Positions 27,901-39,900 of a stretch of 64,000 bases of DNA are shown piece by piece. The notes beneath the pieces were generated by a model, which was not told the DNA's origin, did not search any database, and was given only the letters and a program-made list of their open reading frames with translations. Position numbers and translations under genes: made by a program. Within the stretch, counting starts at the first letter, position 1. Each line of letters begins with the position of its first letter. Source of the stretch: Epiperipatus broadwayi (taxonomy: Eukaryota > Onychophora > Udeonychophora > Euonychophora > Peripatidae); NCBI GenBank assembly GCA_028023455.1, contig JAQFVV010006221.1:7299011-7363010 (forward strand), in the 5' to 3' direction.

Positions 27901-30900
27901 TTCTGGAGTGTGTGTGTGGGGGAGTCGCATATGTACATTGAAATTCAAGTATAAGTTTTGTACTCCAGAAAAAGTAAGGAAAATATATTAGAGAAATATA
28001 TTTTAGATTGCTAACTGATAAGGATTTTATTAATGATTAAATTTGCATAGAATGTAATAATGGAAAATATTTACATATTTGTGATAAGAAAATTGCGGTT
28101 GTTAATTGCCAAGAAATATTTGCTAATTACAAATATTTCTTGATACAATAGAAATGGAAACTACTAATTAAAAACACCAATAAGAAATATAAGACTGATA
28201 AAAATCAAGAATGAATCCTGGATTGCCAGAGGCAAACCTACAAGAATAAATAGTCTGAGCAGCAAAGTGCATGGTTCTCATTCCAGTGACTTTACCAAGT
28301 GAACGGTTGCTGACAGGTTTAAATGATAATAGCTGAAAGAAGCTCAAACAACTGTGCAGTGCTCCAAGTGTGAAGCCAATGTGATTATGAGCAATAACTG
28401 AACAGAGCCAAAGGGTTTTAGAAACTGAAACCAGAGAAAACTATCCAGCAAGCATCCAGTTGTTAATTGCATCATGGGAAGTGAACCATAAGTGAACTAT
28501 ATACCGTGTTTGTGTGTATCAATAACTTTTCACTATTAATTACATTTCATCATTTATTGATTTATTTATTAGGTAATACGGTCCTTCCACAACTACCTTA
28601 TTAAATAAATGCTGACGCTTGACCTGGTATTTTTAAATCTAATTCCTGAATATCCTAGCACCTCACTGATGACATCTACAGCCAGAAACCTGTCTGAAGA
28701 TAATGATATTCAGAAAAGCTTGTTAAAAGCTATTAACACTCATTATATAACATGTAAATATATATTTATCAAGTTTATTGCTTCTAGTTAGTTAATGCGT
28801 ATATATGAAATATCAAATATTGAAGTGACATCAAAGAGTTTTTTTCTATGTATATAAATATGTTTATAAAAAAAAAACTGAATTTTAATTGTGTTATAAA
28901 AGTCTCTCTATCTGCATGTAAATTTATGTAGAACCTGGTTTAGAATTGAATGAGGACTTTTTTAATTAAACTTGAAATAAAAAAGTGATTATTAGATGCT
29001 AGAGCAAAGCAGTTTGCTCTGTGACTATCAATAGTAATTGATAGTTATGTAGCTACACCACTGCTAAGCATATAATTAGTTATTACATGGAAATATTCCC
29101 TCTCTTTCTTTTGTTTGTATTTTAATTAGTCCCTGAAAATATTTAATCTAATATAAACTGTTCAAATCGCTCTCCCAAATGTTGTTTTTTCAACAATGCT
29201 CTCCTTAAATAAATATCAAGTCCGAACTTCTTTCAGCAGGACTCTAAAGGATATTGAGATGCAGACATATTCCAACAAAGAGCATGAAATTAAATTAGCA
29301 ACGATTTTAAATTGTTAGTAAACAAACATATTTAACTTACCTATACAAAGGCTACAACAATAGTTATTTTAAACTTTGCTATCTCCCAACATATATATAT
29401 ATCAATAAGGATGATATATAAAAACTTCCTCCTATTTGGAAAGATTTTTTTATAAAACATTCTTAATTTAACATTTTTGCTATGTAGAATTTTAATGTTG
29501 TTTTTTTTTTTCAAATCAGTGATTGTAGCGCCTCTACAACCGTCTTTCTACCTTTTATCACCCAGTAAATGACTTGTGTAATCAAGTCGAAATGTCAGTA
29601 TATCAATATTTAAAATATTTTAATATGGATGAACCCACAAAATATCTTTTTATATAGAGATTTAAAAGATTGGAGTTGGGTTGGGTTTGACATATTGCTA
29701 GAAGAGATGATAATAGATGAACAATTGAAATCTTAAACTGGATTCCAAGAGATTGTAAAAGACCCAGAGAGTGACCACATGTGATCTGGATGGATGAAAT
29801 AAGAAAATGTGCAGGGATGAGGTGGAGAAAAGAGGCTAGAGATAGGAGAAGATGGATTGAACTTGGAGAGACCTTCATCCTGCAGTGGATTGATAATAGT
29901 TGACAATGCTGATGATGATATATATATATAACAAAATATTCCAGTGCATATTGCTAGCTGTTTGAAGTTCGGTCTTTATATTTATTCACAGAGGGCACTG
30001 CTGAAAATAACAAGATTTGGGAGGGTGATTTGAACATTTTCATATTTGAATTTTCAACTAGTGACATCCACTGAAGTATTTTCTTAATCTAATATATATT
30101 TATAGTAAAATTCACATAAATTATATTATTTTTAAAAGTACTTTTGATTATACATCTTGTAGTCTTTATCAACTATATAACATTGAATAATCAAAATGAG
30201 ACCTTTCACAATACCCATAGTTCAATTCAGATTTCTCACAATTCTGTTATTTTAACATTTGATGAGGTGCCGATTCATTAACATTTGACAATTTCTTGAA
30301 ATCAACATAGCCACTTTTATTTTACGTTTATTGTGGCAATGTTCAATTTGAATAATTTTCATATTTTTATAATCAAATTTATATCCATATTGAGAAGATT
30401 TATTATGATCAAATATAACAGATGATGAAAGTTTATTTACATCTATTCCTGATTGTTTCTCTTTTTGAATTCTATTATATAAAAGCAGATTCTCTTTTAT
30501 TCTCTTCTCCAATGTAACCCTTAGATTCACCGATATATTGTAAGCCACATTAACATATCAATTTATATAGAATACAATTTTGATTAAACTTTGAATTTTG
30601 AATTTTATTAATTTATTATATATATATTTCTAAAAGAAATTATCAATGTAAAATGTTATGTAATATATTTCAGAGCAATAGCTTTTTTAGCAGCATATAT
30701 AATAAAATAGAAAATCACAAACACTAGAATATTTTTCACATTATATTTGGCACTGTAATATTACTTTGAAATATATTAAATATATTAGCAAATATCAATA
30801 AACTATTATCTTACTTTTGCAAAGTCTATCAAATCAAGTTGATCTTCTATCTTAATTGTGAGAGTGCTTGAATGCATTATGGATCCTCTTCGACTTCTAC

Positions 30901-33900
30901 ATAAAAAATTATAATAAACAATTTATTAAATAGTAATTTAAATAACTATTAGGTGCAAAGCATTTCATTGGTATTAGCATCATCTATGTTTTTATTACTT
31001 TTTACAATGCTCTTTTACGATCTACTATTGATGGTTTTGATTGCCCCAGCAATCTTCTTCAGAATTTCTATAAATATTAGTAGAAGTTCTGAAGAAGATT
31101 GCTGGGACAATTGAAACCATCAATAGTAGGCTGTAAAAAAGCATTGTAAAAAAGTAATAAAGAATATAGATGATATTAATATTATATGGATTTGGCAATG
31201 CGATAAGAACGATAAAGTTATACTTCATTTTATTGATATTTATATCTGTAATCATTGTTTCTGGATTTGCATATCTATTATCTTTTTTTTTCACTAATGT
31301 GATTTTGCATTTGAAATATGTTTCAAAAATATATGTTTATACTGTAGCAAATTTATTAATTACATGATAAGTTTATCAAAATAGTTCGATAGTCTTAGTA
31401 AAAAAAAAGAACTGTGATTAAAAGATTAGAGAAATGTTTGAATTTTGATGAAATATCATTAAATATGGTGATGCCAATAAGTAATAATAATAGTGACAAC
31501 AAAACACATAATAATATAATGTTATTAATGAAAATTCAAAATTTTGTGAAGAAAAAGAAGACATCTTACCTTATCAAACTTTCCATTCCAAATCTGGGTT
31601 CCAGTAACGAAAGAGAGTCATTTGGCATTAAAAAGTTTTCTTGTCTATTACTGATGTTCGATGGTTCTTGACCTAGAATCATTTCTGTTGATTCAGACTT
31701 TCTTCCTTCATCTCTTAACGTGTTTAATTCAGTTACTTCAGCTATATTCATGTTCTGTTCAGTGACTAACAACTTTATATGATGATCTGTTAATTTCTCA
31801 TTTTCTGATTCAGAACTCACTTCTATAGTCTTTTTATTTGTGAATAGTTTTTCATTAAATATTTCATTCAGTAAGTATGAAGATTGATCTGGCAAGTTTT
31901 CATTTGTTATCTCATCTTCAGATATTTTATTCTGTTTACATATCATATTATCATTTTTATAAAGCATGCTGTTATCTAAATGTTTAGTCTGATTTACATC
32001 TGTGCTAGTATTCCTTTTCCAGTGATCTAACTCATTTGTTTTTTCATTTTGTTCTGATTTGAATTGATGTAAGTTTTTATTATGTAATTGTTCTTTTATG
32101 TTTTCAGATATAATGTTGGTCAATTTAAAGTGTTGCTTTTTCCTTTCTTCAAAAGTATTTTTTTGTATTTGTTCGTGAATAGTTGCCTAAAATATTAATT
32201 GGCAATAAATAAATAAATAATAAATTTATAATTAAGAAGATTAATACAAGATAGAAACTAGCTATAATAAAGAAATTTTAACTCTGTGATTTAGATCTCT
32301 TATTTAATCAAATTTTAACTCTGTGATTTAGATATGCTCTTATTTAATCAGGAATCAACATATGAAATTAATTATTAATTATACTGATAGTATTTTGACT
32401 CTGTACTGTATAATGAAGTTTAGGTTTATACTGAGATTCTAATTTAATTCACTTTTCCATGCGTTATATATTGGGGGAATTATCTGGGAAAGTTAAAATT
32501 AACAGAGCTAAAGTTTGAGCTAAATAAAACTGAATAAAGTCAAAAACAAATATATAAAGCAAAAAATAGTATAAATACTAGTTGTTTTTTATCAGTTTGT
32601 TTTAATATCTTTTAATGTTTATATATTTAAATCTAATTTGTAAATTTTCTTGTTACTTTATTATTATAGAACTATTACTTGCTTGTTTTTTAATATAAAA
32701 AAAATCATTATATATATATTTTCATATGTCAAAGCACCGGCCGGGAAGCGAACCCGCGACAACCGTCTGCAAGCAATTGCTTGCTTGCAATGCGGCTGCG
32801 CTAACCTCTCGGCTACCGACGCTTGACCATTTTATATTTATGGGTTATATTTATTTCAGTATATTATTTATGGTAGCTTTTTAAAATGTAAAAATTTTTT
32901 TGGTTATGAGTATGTTAATCATAACAAAATGTAGATATGAAATATTGTAATAGAATATATGAATATAAGTTAGCTTATACGTTGCCATTGCTTTATGTGT
33001 ATGTGTATATATATATATGAATGAATTAAACTTGGTTGGAATGCTTTTGGTATAAATAACTTGATACTAAAAGGAAATATGCCTATGTGTTTGAAAAGGA
33101 AGGTTTTTAATAAATGTGTTTTACCAGTTCTTACTTATGGATCTGAGACTTGGACACTTAATAGAAGAGCAATACAGAGACTTCAGACCACTCAAAGAAG
33201 TATGGAAAGATGCATGTTGGGAGTAACAAGAAGAGATTGAAAACGCAATATATGGGTAAGAGAACAAACAGGTGTTACTGAACTCATTGAAAAAATTAAA
33301 AGACTGAAGTGGAGTTGGGCTGGACATATTTCTAGAAGAGATGATAATAGATGGACAATTGAAATCTTAAACTGGATTCCAAGAGATTGTAAAAGACTCT
33401 GAAAGAGACTACATGTGAGATGGATGAATGAAATAAGAAAGTGTGCAGGGGTGATGTGGAGAAGAGCCATTAAAGATCGGAGAAGATGGATTGAACTTGG
33501 AGAGACCTTCATCCTGCAGTGTATTGATAATGGTTGATGATGATGATGTGTTATGGATGTATACGTGTATAAATAAATGTATGTTTCTGTGTATTCTGCA
33601 TATGGTACATGGAAATTTTTTTTGGAAAGACACATCTCTCTATAAATATATAGGTAGCATATGCTTAATATTTAATCATTCATATAGGAGTGATTTCAAA
33701 TAGAGGAATAAAATTTAATTACATCTAAAATTACACACCACTCTATATAAACTTTCATATATATTTATGTACAGACAATTTTGTGGCTCTTAAAAAATAA
33801 CTTTTAAATAGCTCAGTGTGGGCAAGAGGCTGTTTCAACAGCAGTTCATAGCAAAAATGGTGAATGGTAGCTCTAGAAAAGAATGGAAACTAAAAAGGCA

Positions 33901-36900
33901 GTATTCACTAGGTCTCGCATATCTAAGCAGTTAGGATTTTGGTGGTTTTCTATTCTTGATTTAACCTCTAGCCAATAATAGCTTGATATTTTTTATTAAC
34001 TATTAGTGGATGGTTAGCATAATTAGCTATTGGATCACTATCTAAAAGAAAATCTTAATTCTATTCAAAAATATTCAAGATTGCATGCCTAACAGATGTA
34101 GCAGATAATTGCTACCATAATAATAGCAGTTCATCATGAAATCTTGCACATATATTTGCATGCATGCACATAAGGGGGCGCCAGAGGTCAATCTCTATAG
34201 GAAATTTATTATAACTTCATTTATTAATAATATTTATAAATTAATAAAATCTGAATGTGCATACCATAAGAAAAACTTTCAAATAAGACTTCATAGAGTT
34301 ATTTTAATAATTGTGTCATATCAACATTAAGTCTCTAGTCAGAAAAGTTTTGTAAAACAACGTTAGGAAGTCTGATTAGTGAATTATTTTTATTACATGC
34401 ATACTTGGAAGTTTATTATTTTATAAATACTATTATATATTCTTAGCATGATTTGTATTACAGCTGGTATATTGTAATTATTAGAACCTCATTAATTATA
34501 TTTCTGTTTATATCTCAATAATTAAACATGCTTTATAAAATTTATGCAATTCTACAAAACTTGTACTATTCAGGTTAATATGAAAAGTTAAAGATAACAC
34601 TAAAATAAATCTTAAAAGCCCGGAGCTAACTTTTGGAAGATTTCTGCTAGAATCATATTGCTGAATGGAACTGCACTGTTAAATATATATAGTGGTGAAG
34701 ACTAATATGTAAATTATTCACAGTATGTACATTAATGTTCCATTTTTTTGGTAATGAAACACAGGAATCTTTTCTGTTGATCGAATGAGGATCCCTTGCA
34801 ATAGCCCAAGCTTTATTATATTTTTTTTCTTGTAATCCCTCTCTGCTCATATTGTTCTAACATTGGACAGGGGAAGGATGTGTCTCATAGCCAGCTCATG
34901 ATCAGAAAAGATCGATTTGTATTGATGATCTAATTTGGCTTTGGTATATAAATATGTGTGCTGGGCAACTCTTGATATATTACAGGAAAGCTCATGCTAA
35001 CAGATCAATGAGAGTAACCGCGCACAAATATTTATAAGCCAAATTAAATTGTGAATACACATTGATCTTTTTTGATCATGGACTGTGTATGGGACACATA
35101 TTTTCCTCTTTCACATTGTTAGAAAAATATGTGGAGAGAGAGATGACAGGAAAAGAAAATATAAAGAGGCTTGAGCTATTGCAAAAGATGCCCATTCAAC
35201 CAATAGAAAAGATTCCTGTGTTCCATTAATAAAAAAATGGAATATCTAATTTACATACTGTGCCTTATTTACATATTGGTCTTCACCACTATATATATAT
35301 ATATTAATTACACCATTCTATTTAGCACTATGATTTTAACTGCAATCTGCTGAATGCTATATCAGTGCTTTCAAGACTTACTTTAGCATTATCTTAACCT
35401 TTTCATATTAACTTTAACACCACAAGTTTTGTAGAATTACATTTCTGTTTATAATTTGTTTTTGTTTCATATTGATATATATATGTTAAATTTATATATT
35501 TTTCATGAATGTTGAGTTTTAATAAAGAATAGAAATTAAGAAATTATATCCATGTAAACAGAGATAACTTTACCTTTTGATATTGTCAGGATATTATCAA
35601 TTACTACTTGTTGATAATCCTCCAGGGGCTAAATAAATTTTCTCCATTAACCTATAATAATTCTTTTGTTGGAATTTATTGAAGTAAAAGGGGTTCTTTC
35701 ACTTCAAGTCAAAGTTCTTATAAGAATGTAATCCAGAAAGCTACTTTTATAAATGTCAGAATGCAGAAGAGTAGCATTTTTCTTGACATTCTGCACATTA
35801 TAATTAATATTCTTCAGAGTGTTGTATATGTTGAATTTATATTTTTTCATGGGTGTTTAATTTTAGTAAAGAATGAAAATTAAGAGATTATATCCATGTA
35901 AACAGAGATAAGTTTATCTTTTGACATTGCCAGAAAACTATCAATTACTACTAATTGACAATACTCCTGAAGCTTGTAAGTTAACTATATTATTCTGAAG
36001 TATAAAAGAATAGTTATCACAAATTCAGGTTGTTGAGGAATTTAATAATATCAGCCTATTAGCCACATGACAAGGAATCATGTAGAGCTTATAATCAGCC
36101 ATGTGTAGTGGTTAAACAAGTTATTCAATCAATAACAAAAATATTGCATGAATCAATATAACACATGAAAAAAAATCAGTATGTTATAATTATAAACAAG
36201 TATTTGAATGAAATTCCATTAGATATTTGAAATCAGTTGTTTATGTTAACTGACCTAGAATAATAGATAATTTAGAATGGGGTATTATATTAAAAAAATT
36301 TAACACCAGGGTTTGTATTTCTTATTTATAAATTTCATAAAGTCATGAGTTATCTGAGCAAGGAAGTGTTTAGAAGAAAATATAATTCAATTTAAGGATT
36401 TAATTTATATAATAGCTTGCCTGTGGTCTTAATTATTAGCAAAATTTGTATGTAAATACTGACACATATAAGTGTGTATGTATTAAAACAAAGTTTTTAT
36501 ATTATCAGATATAAAAGATATATTTTCTCCTTTTTTCTACATGTAATCAACTGTTGTTTTGATTAGATTGCATTTGAACTCATAAGATGTATCATTTTAA
36601 AATGTTGTAAAAGCATTACAAACAACCTATTTTTTTTAAACAAAGAGCTTTGCTAATTGCTCAACAAGCTTTGTGATAAATGCTTAGCCAGAGAAAGCAT
36701 TTAAAATATCTCTATCAGAAAACCACACCTTAAATCCCTGGTCAATGGTTTCATGCTTTGGCACTCCTCAGAGAGGAGCTAGGATAATTCCCAACACTAA
36801 TTCTAAAAATACCAACACAAAGTCAGCATTTATCTAAGAGTTAACTATTGAGTAGAAAATCTGAAATTTTCAGACACCTAAATGTCTTCAAACCCAGCTA

Positions 36901-39900
36901 TCTAACTCAAATAACTATATGGAGCTGAGAGATCTTCAGTCAAACCATATATTAGTCATATAACATCACTTAAGACTTAAAGCAAAGACTATAAATAGTC
37001 AATAAAATAGTCATATATCACATGACCCCATTTCTTTTAAGCTTGTAAAATATAAACAAAGAGCTTTGCTAATTGCTCAACAAGCTTTGTGATAAATGCG
37101 TATCCAGAGAAAGCATTTAAAATATCTCTATCAGAAAACCACACCCAAACCCCTGACCAATGGTTTTGTGCTTTGGCACTCCGCAGAGAGGTTCTAGGGT
37201 AGTTTCAGACACTAGATCTAAAAATATCAACCCCAAGTCAGCATCTATCTAAGAGTTAACTATTGAGTAGAAAATCTGAAATTTTCCGATCCTAAATGTC
37301 TTCAAACCCAGTTATCTAACTCATAGGTAATCCCAGAAAATATTTTTTATATACATGCAAATGTAGACATACATTTACTCAAATTTGCAAACATTTGATC
37401 ATCTACATATTGAAATAATTTCTTTCTTCTTTATATCATAATACTAAGTGCACTTTTGATGAAATTTACAATAATCATAGCTGTCTTAAGAAATGCATTT
37501 TCAATAAAATTTATCATAATCATAGTAGTCTCCATGTTGCTTGAGTTTGAACTACCACAGAAAAAAAGTGGGATCGCTTTTCCATATTTCATAGCACAAT
37601 ATGTGTGAATCTGACACCATTGGCCTATCTGAAATTCAAAAATTATGGAGAAGCTGAACTCAGTTGATGATTGACAACATTTATTTGTTTATATGGTTGA
37701 TTAAAAAGCCAACTTAATATCAATAGATTCCAGCAGTACATGTTGAACTATGATGAACAAATGTGCAATAAGTATGTATATACAAAAGATATTTGTTATT
37801 GCATATGACTAGATGAAGTATAAAATTAATTATATGGGCCTTATTGTGATGCTATAGATATTTTTACATATATATGAAATACAGGTGAAAGAAATTGCTT
37901 AGTGAGCAAAATATTATAATAATAATAATAATAACAACAATAACAACTTATTTCAGATATTAAATTTGCTGTTAACAAAAATCTATTTCTGTTAATGCTC
38001 AAAAGGACAAAGTATTTAACTGAGCTGTATTACATTGATTTAGTTGAAAAATATTCCATATTTCAATAAGCTAAATAAATTATTCAGCTAATGAGAAAAA
38101 GTCTTTAGGAAGAAAATAAGTTGATTGAGCGATGAAGGGTAAATTTAAAAGCCTCCCAAGTATAGAAGCTCATTATATTGAATTTTATATATCATTCATA
38201 ATAGATGTGATTTAGAGTTTAAAAAAAGGATTATGAAATGTATATTTTTAAAGTAAGGTGAAAATTCCATTGTGTTTTATATAGTTAGATTGTGAAAATA
38301 ATTCTCTTTAAATATTAAAGAAAATTGTGAGGTAATAATTGAAAATATGCAAAAATATGCACATACTTATATATGTTTGACATTTAATTATTTATGTTCT
38401 GTTAAAATAGAATAATAGTGGCCTATATAATTAATGAAAATAATAGTTAATGATTGCGATATTTTGTATTAACATATACATGCGTGCACATACATATATG
38501 TGTTTATTTAAAACGATTGCAATTTTGGACTTAATTAGTAACTTCACGCTCTCAGATCGAACCGCTTCAGCTTCACCTATTTAAATAGAAAGTAGGTTGA
38601 AGTAAAGAAGAGTTCCCCTCTTTTCTTCCAAAGAGTAAGCTTGTGGTTTAAGACCTGTAGAGGTCCCTACTGTCGCATTTTTATACGCACGTACTTGAGG
38701 CTACAGCCTTAATGAATATTTATAATTACAAATTTATATATTTGTGAAACTACAATTTAAATAATGGGACACTTATAGTTTATCAGTTTGTTGAGATAAT
38801 GTTATTTGTAAATAGTCAAATCAGAATGATTTACTCATAAGAGAGTATTTATCAGACCTGTTACTTTTTTATTATTAGTTTTACTTCTAATTAATTAATA
38901 AATTTATTCATCATTATTTTAAATTATTGCAGTAAAGTTATTTAATACTATCATAGCTTAAATATTGTGTATTTTCTTTTGCTCTCAGTCATTAGCGTAC
39001 TTATTTCAGAGCTTGTTCCTGGTTAACAGTATAAGGGATTTATATATGTATGAATATCTATATGGATCTCTATAGAATTATTTAGATGGTGCTAAGATAA
39101 TGAAGGTCATCTTTAAATTCCAGTCAAATTAGTTTATTGATAGCAATACACTCATGGTACCAGATAGCCTTGAACATTGATAATGATCAGAATTGATATA
39201 ATGATTCCAGCACTTTTAATGTAGGATTATTTTTATAGTTGTTTTAGCACTCGTGCATATACTGGCAGAAGAAATATTGGTAGCTTCTCTTTTATAATAT
39301 TATGCCTTGAATTGATATTGGCTTCTGATATTTATTTTTTGCTTATTAACTCTATTCATATTCATTTAGTAGAATTATCCCTAATGATGCTTATAAATAA
39401 TTATTTATATACCCCTCCCACATAACTCACATTCTGTACTATTAAATTAATACACTGTACAGGCTTATACACATCTGCACATAAAATTCTGTACTATTGC
39501 AATTATTGTTAAAAGGAAGTTACCTTGACAACAATTTGAGTTTGTTGATTGTTATTCATATTGGAATTGTCTAAGTGTTGAATGGTTTCTAATAATTGTA
39601 TATACACCTGGGTCTCGTTTTATGCGGATTTATTTAATGCGATTTTGAAGTTATGCGATTCATGTTTCTTCTTAATATCTTTGTATGCAGTTTTCTTTTA
39701 TGCTATAAAAATTATTAGATCAGAAGTCGAGCTCTGATAATGTGCTATTACTTTAAATATTATAAATTTCGTGCACTCACACATCATATTTAAAGTAATA
39801 GCGCATTATCAGAGTTCGACTTCCATCTAAATAATTTCAATATTTTCAGCGCTTTATAATAGTACTGTAATAGATTTTATGCAATAAAGAAGTTCAGAAT

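Larger units (their letters stand above)
25435..28572 (+). mobile_element. Decayed Ty3/gypsy-like LTR retrotransposon
   Basis: Two LTR copies at about 25435-26050 and 27932-28572 flank a 1.9-kb interior with Gag-like, zinc-knuckle and aspartic-protease remnants on the plus strand. The RT, RNase H and integrase regions expected after the protease are missing. The interior instead ends with a Glu/Lys-rich coiled-coil reading. The LTRs have diverged noticeably (several indels), so the insertion is old. It sits in intron 3 of the minus-strand gene in antisense orientation. Confidence 0.75.
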
